Positions 28,018 to 36,675 of a DNA stretch of 64,000 bases are shown in pieces. A program made the position numbers and the translations under genes. Positions within the stretch are counted from its first letter, which is position 1; every line of letters starts with the position of its first letter. The stretch comes from Flagellimonas zhangzhouensis (GTDB taxonomy: Bacteria > Bacteroidota > Bacteroidia > Flavobacteriales > Flavobacteriaceae). A model generated the notes under the pieces. The model was not told the origin of the DNA and searched no databases. It saw only the letters and a list, made by a program, of their open reading frames with translations. The stretch lies in NCBI RefSeq assembly GCF_900102925.1, contig NZ_FNKI01000001.1:124001-188000 (forward strand). Reading direction: 5' to 3'.

Positions 28018-30177
28018 TTATAGGTTTTCTTTAATAAAGTTGGTCATCTTGGTGTACAGATGCAAACGTGTATTCCCACCTGAAATTCCATGGTTTTTAT
28101 CGGGATAAATGGCCCAATCGAATTGCTTATTGGCCTGAACCAAAGCCTCAATCATTCGCATGGTATTCTGCACATGTACGTTATCATCTCCAGAACCGTG
28201 CACCAACAAATACTTTCCTTTCAACAACTCAGGGTAGTTGAATGGGGAATTATCATCGTAACCTGATGGATTTTCCTGGGGGGTCTGCATATATCTTTCT
28301 GTATAAACCGTATCGTAAAAACGCCATGACGTCACAGGGGCAACTGCAATGGCCATTTCAAACACATCGTTTCCTTTTAAAATACAGTTGGTCGACATGA
28401 ATCCACCATAACTCCATCCCCAAATTCCAGTTCTTTCTTCATCAATATAAGGAAGTTCACTCAATTTTTTGGCTGCAGCGATTTGGTCTTCCACTTCGTA
28501 TTTTCCCAATTCCTTTTGGGTTATTTTCTTGAAATCACGACCTTTTAATCCCGTTCCACGCCCATCAACACAAGCCACAATATACCCTTGACTGGCCAAC
28601 ATCTGATGCCAGTAATCGTTAGTACCCATCCAGCGGTTGGCTACTTGTTGCGAGCCTGGCCCACTGTACTGGAACATGAACAGCGGATATTTTTTATTGG
28701 GATCAAAATCGGCGGGTTTGATCATGTACATGTTCAAATCGTAGCCATTGATATTGATAGTGGAAAACTCTTTTGGAGTGACTTCATACCCCGCCAATTT
28801 GCTCGCCAAAGCTGAATTATCCTTTATTGACTTCACCAATTTTCCGTCAGATGCGGAATGTAGCGTAAACTCATAAGGCGTTTCTGAACTGGAAAAGGTA
28901 TTGATGAAATAGGTAAAATCAGTACTAAACGAAGCGGAATTAGTCCCCTCTTTTGTCGTTAGCCTTTTCTTTTTCTTTCCCTTGGTGGAAATGCTGTACA
29001 CATCTCTGTTGATAGAACCATTTTCAACTGACTGATAAAAAATTCGGTCATGCTTTTTATCGTAACCGTAATAGCTGGTCACCTCCCAAGAACCATCGGT
29101 AATCTGATTTTTCAATTTCCCATTCCTATCATATAGATATAGGTGATTATAACCATTGGCTTCGCTTGTCCAAATAAAGCTGTCATCCGCCAAAAAAGTA
29201 AGATCATCATCCACATCGACATAGGCTGCATCGGTTTCTTCCAACAATAAGGAAGTGGAATTATCCTTTGCGCTTACAGCAATCAATTTCAAATCGTCTT
29301 GATGACGGTTCAAAGTCTGCACACTCAAATCATTTGGATTGTTCATCCATTTGATCCTTGGAATATAGTATGGACTTCCTAAGTCAACATCTGAAACCGC
29401 GCCAGAAGCCACATCCAACATGTGAAGAGTAACCAATGAGTTGTTTTCACCTGCTTTGGGATATTTAAACTCATGTTGAAAAGGATAAAGGTTGCTACCA
29501 TAAACATCCATGGAAAAATGGGGTACATCGGTTTCATCAAAACGTAAAAAAGCAATTTTGGTTCCATCGCTGTTCCACTCAAAAGCACGAACAAAACCGA
29601 ATTCCTCTTCGTACACCCAATCGGTAACACCATTTATAATGGTACCCTTGCTTCCATCCGTAGTCAATTGTTTTGTTGACTTAGAAGTCAGGTCCAACAG
29701 ATACATATTATTATCTTTCACATAGGCCAACTTGGAACCATCTGGGGAAAGGGTTGGTTCTTGAATCTTTTCTTCGGAAATTTTCACCAAATCTTTAGTA
29801 GCAATATCATACACATAATAAATGCCCAATCTTGAACGACGAAAAATTGGCTCTACTTCTGTTGCCAATAATACTTTGGACTCATCATCACTAAAAGAAT
29901 AGGAAGAAAAGTAAGGTACTGTATTAGAAGATGCCACAATGGTTTCAACCTTTTGTAGGGTTTTGTAATCGTATTTATCCAAACTACTGGAATGTGCCGA
30001 ACGGTCAAAATTCAAAATGGTATATTGGGTACCGTTGTTCATGGATCTGAGTACATCCATATATTCTGTTCGGAACTCGCCACCCCAAATCTCTTCAAGG
30101 GTTATTTCTTTCTTTTGTGCTGCAGAAAAAGTCAAAAACCCTAGTAAACAAACGCTTAGGAAAAGCTGTTTTCTCAT
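28018..30177 (-). CDS. Dipeptidyl peptidase IV-type S9 peptidase, exported
   Basis: A 719-aa exported serine peptidase. I took the ATG at 30177 (MRKQLFLSVCLLGFLTFSAAQ), which gives a clean signal peptide; 26 more in-frame residues upstream look like leader sequence. The beta-propeller spans about 40-460, and the alpha/beta-hydrolase domain 480-719. The nucleophile Ser is in GIWGWSYGGF, the Asp is in the GSGDDNVHVQN stretch, and the His is in DKNHGISGG, all in the expected order. The double-Glu motif region EEEFGFVRAFEW supports dipeptidyl (DPP IV) specificity. It likely feeds the adjacent POT transporter. Confidence 0.93.
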   Translation of the reverse strand: MRKQLFLSVCLLGFLTFSAAQKKEITLEEIWGGEFRTEYMDVLRSMNNGTQYTILNFDRSAHSSSLDKYDYKTLQKVETIVASSNTVPYFSSYSFSDDESKVLLATEVEPIFRRSRLGIYYVYDIATKDLVKISEEKIQEPTLSPDGSKLAYVKDNNMYLLDLTSKSTKQLTTDGSKGTIINGVTDWVYEEEFGFVRAFEWNSDGTKIAFLRFDETDVPHFSMDVYGSNLYPFQHEFKYPKAGENNSLVTLHMLDVASGAVSDVDLGSPYYIPRIKWMNNPNDLSVQTLNRHQDDLKLIAVSAKDNSTSLLLEETDAAYVDVDDDLTFLADDSFIWTSEANGYNHLYLYDRNGKLKNQITDGSWEVTSYYGYDKKHDRIFYQSVENGSINRDVYSISTKGKKKKRLTTKEGTNSASFSTDFTYFINTFSSSETPYEFTLHSASDGKLVKSIKDNSALASKLAGYEVTPKEFSTININGYDLNMYMIKPADFDPNKKYPLFMFQYSGPGSQQVANRWMGTNDYWHQMLASQGYIVACVDGRGTGLKGRDFKKITQKELGKYEVEDQIAAAKKLSELPYIDEERTGIWGWSYGGFMSTNCILKGNDVFEMAIAVAPVTSWRFYDTVYTERYMQTPQENPSGYDDNSPFNYPELLKGKYLLVHGSGDDNVHVQNTMRMIEALVQANKQFDWAIYPDKNHGISGGNTRLHLYTKMTNFIKENL

Positions 30178-30328
30178 GTAGTAAAAATTGGAATTAAAAC
30201 TTCCAAGTTTACTGATTTTTATCCGAAAAATAAATTTTCGTTGTTGCATTAACAACTAAAACCAAGCTCTGCGTATGGTTCCTACTGCACAAAATAGTAG
30301 AGACCCTCTTCAAAAATCCCAATATCCG

Positions 30329-30336
30329 TATATTTG
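30329..30336 (+). promoter_or_regulatory. Probable -7 element of the mevalonate-gene pair
   Basis: TATATTTG matches TAnnTTTG and lies 20 bases before the HMG-CoA reductase start. A TTC (30309-30311) stands where TTG is expected, so the upstream element is imperfect. Confidence 0.5.
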
Positions 30337-30356
30337 AATCCTTTTAACCCAACACT

Positions 30357-31673
30357 ATGAACTCACCTGTTGAAGGTTTTTCCAAACTCTCCAAAACCGA
30401 TAAAATAAATTGGATTGCACATAATTGCACCGATGACCCCGAGGCCACTATTCAATTGTTGGAACGGTATTGGAATTCGGATTCGGAAGTCCAAAAATTA
30501 CACGATGAGTTTATAGAAAATACCCTTTCCAATTATTATTTGCCATTTGCGATTGCCCCTAATTTTTTGATTGATGGCGAACTTTTTGCCATTCCCATGG
30601 CGATAGAAGAAAGTTCTGTGGTGGCTGCAGCGAGCAAGTCGGCCAAATTTTGGTTGGAAAAAGGAGGGTTTAAAACAGAGATTCTAGGAACTGAAAAAGT
30701 TGGACAGGTACACTTTATATATAAAGGTGATGCTGAAAAACTTAAAAGTTTCTTTGATATCCTAAAACCCGAATTGTTGAGCAGCGTTTCATCCATTACC
30801 AAAAACATGGAAAAACGTGGTGGGGGCATCAACAATATCGAACTACGGGATTTTAGTGACAAAATTGACGGATACTATCAATTGCACTGTACTTTTGAGA
30901 CGTTGGATGCAATGGGTGCCAATTTCATCAACTCCTGTTTGGAACAATTTGCTGCCACTTTAAAAGAGCAAGCAAATATGTTTGAGGCTTTTTCAGAAGA
31001 AGAGAAAAATATGGAAGTGGTAATGAGCATCCTTTCAAACTATGTACCCAATTGTTTGGTAAAGGCAGAAGTGAGTTGTCCAATCGCCGAGCTTGGAAAT
31101 GATGACATGCCAGCGGAAGAATTTGCCAAAAAATTTGTGCAAGCTGTGAATATTGCCAACGTAGAACCGTATCGAGCCGTAACCCACAACAAGGGCATTA
31201 TGAACGGAATTGATGCAGTAATCCTTGCTACTGGAAATGACTTTAGAGCTGTAGAAGCAGGAGTTCATGCCTATGCCGCTAAAGAAGGTCAGTATTCTAG
31301 CCTCACCCATGCTTGTGTTGAAGATGGAATATTTAAATTTTGGATTGAAGTTCCTTTGGCTTTGGGTACTGTGGGTGGATTGACCACTTTGCACCCAATG
31401 GTGAAATTGGGATTAGAAATTCTACAACACCCATCGGCACAACAGTTAATGAAAATTGTTGCTGTAGCTGGATTGGCCCAAAATTTTGCAGCGGTTCGCA
31501 GTTTGGTGACCACAGGAATTCAAAAAGGGCACATGAAAATGCACTTGCTGAACATGCTCAACCAAATGGGCGCTTCGGAGGATGAAAAAAAGCAATTGGT
31601 GGAACATTTTAAACACAATACAGTAACCAATGCTTCGGTGCAAGAGGCTTTGAAAAACATACAAACACAATAA
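30357..31673 (+). CDS. Hydroxymethylglutaryl-CoA reductase, class II (degradative-type)
   Basis: A 438-aa cytosolic enzyme of the mevalonate route. Catalytic residues are visible: Glu in MAIEESSVVAAAS, Lys in THNKGIMNGIDAV, Asp in LATGNDFRAVEAG, and the late His in GHMKMHLLNM. The type without membrane anchor (class II) matches the 430-aa length. Flavobacteriaceae make isoprenoids through mevalonate, so the biosynthetic direction is likely despite the 'degradative' family name. The stop shares one base with the start of the downstream GHMP kinase, so the two are coupled. Confidence 0.94.
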   Translation: MNSPVEGFSKLSKTDKINWIAHNCTDDPEATIQLLERYWNSDSEVQKLHDEFIENTLSNYYLPFAIAPNFLIDGELFAIPMAIEESSVVAAASKSAKFWLEKGGFKTEILGTEKVGQVHFIYKGDAEKLKSFFDILKPELLSSVSSITKNMEKRGGGINNIELRDFSDKIDGYYQLHCTFETLDAMGANFINSCLEQFAATLKEQANMFEAFSEEEKNMEVVMSILSNYVPNCLVKAEVSCPIAELGNDDMPAEEFAKKFVQAVNIANVEPYRAVTHNKGIMNGIDAVILATGNDFRAVEAGVHAYAAKEGQYSSLTHACVEDGIFKFWIEVPLALGTVGGLTTLHPMVKLGLEILQHPSAQQLMKIVAVAGLAQNFAAVRSLVTTGIQKGHMKMHLLNMLNQMGASEDEKKQLVEHFKHNTVTNASVQEALKNIQTQ

Positions 31674-32581
31674 TGCAAAAGGAGTTTTACAGCAACGGAA
31701 AACTATTACTATCTGGCGAATATGCCATATTGGATGGCGCCTTGGGCTTTGCGATCCCAACAAGTTATGGTCAATCCTTACATGTGACTCCTACCGAAAC
31801 GGGGCTTTTGGAATGGACCAGTTTTGATGAACAAAATGCAGCGTGGTTTTCGGCCAGTTTTAATCTGGATAATTTTGAAATAAAATCCACCACAGATCAA
31901 AAAACAGCACAATCTTTAATTACGATTTTGTTGGAGGCCAATGCCCAAAATCCCCTATTGCTGACCGATAGTGAGGGCTTTAAAATAGAAACTTATTTAG
32001 ATTTTCCTCGCTCTTGGGGCTTGGGCACTTCTTCTACATTAATTAATAATGTGGCACAATGGGCCCGTGTAGATGCTTATAAATTGCTTTGGAATGCCTT
32101 TGGTGGTAGTGGGTATGATATTGCCTGCGCACAGTACAACTCCCCAATCACCTACCAATTAAACAATGGTATCCCTGAGATTGAGGAAGTAACATTCAAT
32201 CCCATTTTTAAAGACTCCTTGTTTTTTGTACACCTCAATCAAAAACAAAGTAGCAAAGAGGCCATTGAGGCCTATCGAAACCTTTCCATTGACAAAGACA
32301 AATTGGTCAAAGACATCTCAGCCAAAACCAAAAAAATGATTTTGGCCGATACTTTGGCTGGATTTGAACAATTGATGGAAGAGCATGAAACTTTGCTTTC
32401 GGAAGTACTTCAAATAGCTCCGATTAAAGAACGGCTATTCCCAGATTATTTTGGAGCTATAAAAAGTCTTGGCGCTTGGGGCGGCGATTTTGTTTTGGCC
32501 ACTGGAGATTTTAAAGCATTGGACTATTTTAAAAGCAAAGGGTACGAAACTGTAATTCCTTATGCTAAATTGGAGCTGTAA
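31673..32581 (+). CDS. GHMP-family kinase (GYDIA type), probable mevalonate-pathway kinase
   Basis: A 302-aa kinase with the GHMP fold: NGKLLLSGEYAILDGALG at the N-terminus, the ATP loop PRSWGLGTSSTLINN, and GGSGYDIACAQ in the place of the family's third motif, which gives the GYDIA name used in Bacteroidota. The start ATG shares a base with the HMGR stop (TAATG). It probably phosphorylates mevalonate or phosphomevalonate; the sequence alone does not choose between these. The pairing with HMGR supports the pathway assignment. Confidence 0.85.
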   Translation: MQKEFYSNGKLLLSGEYAILDGALGFAIPTSYGQSLHVTPTETGLLEWTSFDEQNAAWFSASFNLDNFEIKSTTDQKTAQSLITILLEANAQNPLLLTDSEGFKIETYLDFPRSWGLGTSSTLINNVAQWARVDAYKLLWNAFGGSGYDIACAQYNSPITYQLNNGIPEIEEVTFNPIFKDSLFFVHLNQKQSSKEAIEAYRNLSIDKDKLVKDISAKTKKMILADTLAGFEQLMEEHETLLSEVLQIAPIKERLFPDYFGAIKSLGAWGGDFVLATGDFKALDYFKSKGYETVIPYAKLEL

Positions 32582-32619
32582 AAGTTAATTTTATTCGTAT
32601 CCGTTTCAAATTTACACCT

Positions 32620-32686
32620 ATCCATAAATTCAAAACGGGCATCCGTCAATTGGCGAGTAGCTAAACGACTTGTTTTTTGCATTTTG
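32620..32686 (+). promoter_or_regulatory. Promoter with 21-bp-spaced direct repeats before AraC-type gene
   Basis: Two imperfect 11-mers, ATCCATAAATT (32620-32630) and ATCCGTCAATT (32641-32651), start exactly 21 bases apart, followed by a weak -7-like GCATTTTG (32679-32686). The same layout occurs at 38135-38202. Two helical turns between repeats is typical of AraC- or LytTR-family binding. The gene start is 27 bases after the -7-like box. Confidence 0.6.
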
Positions 32687-32712
32687 ATTCCAGAAAACCA
32701 AAAAAGATAGCT

Positions 32713-33363
32713 ATGTCAATTTGGAATCAAACCCCATTTTTTACCAAAAAAAACGGGCAGACCATCACCAAAAACCTGCTCTTCATTTTCTTTTTTTTAT
32801 TTGTTTATTCTGTTGGAATTCTTTCATTCAGTTGGTTTAAGTCAGATGGACAAATTAACACTGTTCTGGTCTTTTCACATTTAATCCCTTTGCTTTTATA
32901 CGCGGTTATCATATTTGTATTGATACGGTTCCCAAAAATTCTTGACCAATCAGTTTATCATTTGGGAACTCTACAAATGAAACAGAACAAATATGAAAAA
33001 ACTGGATTGTCCGAGTCCTTTTCATTAGAACTTAAAGACAAATTGGAAAATCTGATGGATTCCAAAAAACTCTACCTCAACCATGAAATCCGATTAAATC
33101 ACATCGCAGACCTATTGGATATTTCAAGGCATCATGCCTCCCAAGTCATCAACGAAAACTTTGGCCTAAGTTTTTACGATTTCATCAATTCCTATAGAAT
33201 TAAAGATGCTAAAATTAAGCTATGTAATGGATTTGAAAACTCATCCGAATCCATCTCCGATATTGCTTATCAATGTGGTTTTAACAACCGGGTCTCTTTT
33301 TACAAGGCCTTTAAAAAGGTTACTGGATCCACACCAACAGAATTTATGGTAAAGGCCGCTTAA
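32713..33363 (+). CDS. Membrane-anchored AraC-type transcriptional regulator
   Basis: A 216-aa protein. I chose ATG 32713 (MSIWNQTPFF) over an in-frame TTG at 32677. Two membrane segments (about residues 21-42 and 53-74) are followed by a cytoplasmic AraC HTH domain (about 105-216): IRLNHIADLLDISRHHASQVI for the first helix-turn-helix and SISDIAYQCGFNNRVSFYKAF for the second, ending in TGSTPTEFMV. It looks like the short form of the membrane-bound AraC regulators of Bacteroidota. It lies upstream of susC and may control the locus or itself. The signal it senses is unknown. Confidence 0.85.
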   Translation: MSIWNQTPFFTKKNGQTITKNLLFIFFFLFVYSVGILSFSWFKSDGQINTVLVFSHLIPLLLYAVIIFVLIRFPKILDQSVYHLGTLQMKQNKYEKTGLSESFSLELKDKLENLMDSKKLYLNHEIRLNHIADLLDISRHHASQVINENFGLSFYDFINSYRIKDAKIKLCNGFENSSESISDIAYQCGFNNRVSFYKAFKKVTGSTPTEFMVKAA

Positions 33364-33403
33364 TACCACACCTAACTGTTAATGTTAACCTTTATCGGGC
33401 TCA

Positions 33404-33429
33404 TTGTAAAGGTTCTTAAGCCTTTACAA
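33404..33429. promoter_or_regulatory. Inverted repeat upstream of susC
   Basis: A perfect 9-base inverted repeat, TTGTAAAGG and CCTTTACAA, with an 8-base spacer (TTCTTAAG). It lies 41 bases after the AraC-type gene and about 180 bases before susC. There is no T-run after it, so an operator or mRNA structure is likelier than a terminator. Confidence 0.5.
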
Positions 33430-33611
33430 ACCCCGTACATTCTTTCCCTTTTTTTGCTGAGCAACCTAAAAGGGCGGGACTCTAAATCTTATTCTTCCTG
33501 TTTATTTAGTTTTCATTGTTACGGAAGATTGATTATTTGAATTAGCCTACAAAGTCAAGATTTTATCACCCGCCTTGGACGGTTGCTATAACTAACTCTT
33601 AATTAATTTTT

Positions 33612-36600
33612 ATGAAAGCGAAAAATTATTGGCTGTCGCTAATGCTATTGGTCTGTGTATTCACGGCGGCATTGGCACAAGAAAAAAATGTAACCGGTAC
33701 CGTTACCGACCAAGATGGTTTACCATTACCTGGGGTTTCCATTCTCGTGGTTGGCACCAGCAACGGAACCCAATCCGATTTTGATGGAAACTATACCATT
33801 ACCGCAAGTGCAGGTCAAGTACTTCGGTTTAGTTACATCGGGCAAAAAACGGTTGAAAGAACCGTTGGGGCAGCAACCATTATTAATATTCAAATGGAAG
33901 CAGACACACAAACTCTTGAAGAAGTTGTTGTTACTGGATACACTTCACAAAGACGTTCAGATATAACAGGATCTGTGGTAAAGGTTGAAGCAGAAAAATT
34001 AGGGGAAATTATTGCTCCATCTGTAGATCAAGCCTTACAAGGAAATGTTTCTGGACTTACAGTCTCTGCCACATCTGGTACTCCTGGATCAACAGCAAAC
34101 ATTAGAATTCGTGGTATAAGCTCCATTACTGCAGGTAATGAGCCTTTATATGTTATTGATGGTGTCCCAGTTTCAAATGGTAATGTTGGTTCAAGTGGTG
34201 CTTATTCTTCACTTTCAGCTTTGGCTGGTTTGGACCAGAGTAATATTGAATCCATTACAGTACTAAAGGATGCCTCAGCTACAGCTCAATATGGAGCACG
34301 TGGATCTAATGGGGTCATCTTAATTACAACAAAAAGTGGTAGAGCAGGTAAAACAGTTTTTAGCTTAAATAGCAGCTATGGGTTTCAAAACGATGCTATT
34401 CAGGGTCCGGTGCCATTATCAGCCGCCAATCGATTGGAACTAGCTGCCGAAGCATTTTACAACGATGGCTTCTATGCCTCAAAAGATGATGCAATTCAGG
34501 ACCTTCTAGCAAGTGACTTCGCAGAATGGGATGCAAATGGCCGTCCTGAAGCACGATGGGACAGAGCTGTAGCCAATAAAGATGCCATTATTCAACAACA
34601 TAGTTTTTCTGCTTCCGGTGGGGGAGTTGACAATACCTTTTTTGCTTCTCTCGGTTATATGCAACAGGAAGCAACTGTCATTGGTTCTGATTTTGAAAGA
34701 ATCTCTGGTTCTTTAAACTTTTCCAAAGATTTAACCGATAACATTACATTCTCTTCAAGCAATCAAGCATCACATATGGAACAAAATGCATTCTTGGAAA
34801 CAAGTGCATATTTTGAGAGCCCGCGTACAGTAAAATATTTTATTTCTCCACTATCACTTCCTTATAACCCAGATGGAACATACAACCTTTTTGGAGGTTC
34901 TTTACCCAATCCCATATATCTAACGGAAAATAATACCAGTAAAAATAGATTAACCCGTATTGTAACGAACAACTCCGTTACTTGGGACTTTGCAGAAGGC
35001 TTTACTTTCGGATCTACATTTAATGTTGATTTTCAATTATACAACTTTAGAACATATTCGAATCCAACTTATGGTTACGGAGCAGCAACGAGTGGTGATG
35101 CAAGTCAATATGATCGAACCAATGTTTTCTATGTCTTTCAAAATTTCGTAGACTATAATTTTGATGTCAACGATGATCATAGGTTCAAATTCAAGGCACT
35201 TCAAGAATATCAATCCAACCGTCGTTACTTTTTAGGAGGTGATGGGCAGAATTTTGCAGATGAAGGATTACAAAACCTTGATAATCTTGGAACCCCGACT
35301 GGCATTAACTCATCATTTAGCGATTGGTATGTAGGTGCTTATATGGGATTGCTAAATTATTCTGCATTTGATAGTCGTTACGTTTTGGATTTATCTTTAA
35401 GAAGAGAAGGAAACTCTCGTTTTAGCAAAGATAATCGTTGGGGTAACTTCTGGTCAGTAGGTGCAGCTTGGAACTTGAATAAAGAAGCTTTTTTAGCCGA
35501 TTCAGAAATTGTGAATGCCCTTAAACTAAGAGCTTCCTATGGAGTAACAGGTAATGCTTTAATTGGCCTTAACCAATATCAATCTTTATTTGGGTATGCT
35601 GCTGACTACGGAGGAGAAGGCGCGCAGTATGTTGATACGTTCGGAAATGATGAACTAACATGGGAAACCTCCAATACCTTGGACGTTGGAATTGATTTTG
35701 GATTACTTAATAATGGAATAAGTGGAAGTGTGGCTTACTTTAATAGAGATTCTAAAGATCTTTTATTGGATGTTCCATTATCAGAGACCACTGGTTTTGC
35801 AAGTCAAGTTCAAAATATTGGAGAACTAACTAACAAGGGTTTTGAAATTGACCTTAACTTCAACATTGTCAATACAGAAGATGTTAGTTTAAGCGTTGGT
35901 GGAAACATCTCTAAAGTTGAGAATGAAATAACTTCGCTACCAACTGACCCAAATGGAGAAGAACGAACCATAACAACAGTTCGAACCAGAATTGAATCTG
36001 GTCATCCAGCATATGCCTGGTATATGCCAACTTGGGCAGGTGTCAACCCACAAACAGGAGTTGAAGAATATTATATTAATGGTGTAGATGGAGAAACTAC
36101 AGAAAACTTTAATGAAGCCGAAGCGGTATTTCAAGGTGGCAACGCTGTACCTACAACCACAGCAGGTCTTAATTTGAACTTTTCTTTTAAAGGATTCTTT
36201 TTAAATGCAACTGGTTATTACGCAGGAGGGCATAAAATTTATGAAGGTTGGCATTTGTACCTAAATCAATCAAATGCCTATCCAATTTTAGCTTTTAATG
36301 GCTATACTTCCCTATTAGACAGATGGCAACAACCTGGAGATATCGCAAGAAATGGAGCCTTCTCTTCATCATTTTCTCCTTGGCAAAGACATTCCAAATA
36401 TTTATATGATGCGGATTTCATGCGTTTAAGAGCTTTGACTGTTGGTTACAATGTACCATCTAGAGCTTTGGAGTCTGTAGGTTTTACCAAGTTGAGTGTT
36501 TTTCTTAGGGGAAACAATTTATTGACTTGGGTAAAGGATAAAAATTTATTGTTCGACCCAGAAGTGGATATTGATAGCCAAAATGGTACGGTAGACCCAG

Positions 36601-36665
36601 GGGAAACAGGACTTGAAACACCACCTACACGTTCAATTTCTTTAGGTGTAAATATTAATTTCTAA
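33612..36665 (+). CDS. SusC/RagA-family TonB-dependent outer-membrane transporter
   Basis: A 1017-aa outer-membrane importer. Signal peptide (about 1-22), a carboxypeptidase-regulatory-like domain (NVTGTVTDQDGLPLPGVSI...IQMEAD, 25-100), the TonB box-like region and the plug domain (ITGSVVKVEAEKL...AQYGARGSNGVILITTKSG, 115-225), then a 22-strand beta-barrel with the C-terminal aromatic-ended SLGVNINF. There is no N-terminal STN signalling domain, so it is not obviously wired to an ECF anti-sigma factor. It lies 10 bases before its SusD partner. No glycoside hydrolase or sulfatase is nearby, so the substrate is not predictable. Confidence 0.94.
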   Translation: MKAKNYWLSLMLLVCVFTAALAQEKNVTGTVTDQDGLPLPGVSILVVGTSNGTQSDFDGNYTITASAGQVLRFSYIGQKTVERTVGAATIINIQMEADTQTLEEVVVTGYTSQRRSDITGSVVKVEAEKLGEIIAPSVDQALQGNVSGLTVSATSGTPGSTANIRIRGISSITAGNEPLYVIDGVPVSNGNVGSSGAYSSLSALAGLDQSNIESITVLKDASATAQYGARGSNGVILITTKSGRAGKTVFSLNSSYGFQNDAIQGPVPLSAANRLELAAEAFYNDGFYASKDDAIQDLLASDFAEWDANGRPEARWDRAVANKDAIIQQHSFSASGGGVDNTFFASLGYMQQEATVIGSDFERISGSLNFSKDLTDNITFSSSNQASHMEQNAFLETSAYFESPRTVKYFISPLSLPYNPDGTYNLFGGSLPNPIYLTENNTSKNRLTRIVTNNSVTWDFAEGFTFGSTFNVDFQLYNFRTYSNPTYGYGAATSGDASQYDRTNVFYVFQNFVDYNFDVNDDHRFKFKALQEYQSNRRYFLGGDGQNFADEGLQNLDNLGTPTGINSSFSDWYVGAYMGLLNYSAFDSRYVLDLSLRREGNSRFSKDNRWGNFWSVGAAWNLNKEAFLADSEIVNALKLRASYGVTGNALIGLNQYQSLFGYAADYGGEGAQYVDTFGNDELTWETSNTLDVGIDFGLLNNGISGSVAYFNRDSKDLLLDVPLSETTGFASQVQNIGELTNKGFEIDLNFNIVNTEDVSLSVGGNISKVENEITSLPTDPNGEERTITTVRTRIESGHPAYAWYMPTWAGVNPQTGVEEYYINGVDGETTENFNEAEAVFQGGNAVPTTTAGLNLNFSFKGFFLNATGYYAGGHKIYEGWHLYLNQSNAYPILAFNGYTSLLDRWQQPGDIARNGAFSSSFSPWQRHSKYLYDADFMRLRALTVGYNVPSRALESVGFTKLSVFLRGNNLLTWVKDKNLLFDPEVDIDSQNGTVDPGETGLETPPTRSISLGVNINF

Positions 36666-36675
36666 GAAAAAGAAG

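Noticed and set aside
32640..32653. CCGTCAATT as part of rRNA-like sequence
   Set aside because: It resembles a conserved 16S rRNA stretch only over nine bases; flanks do not match and no rRNA is present.
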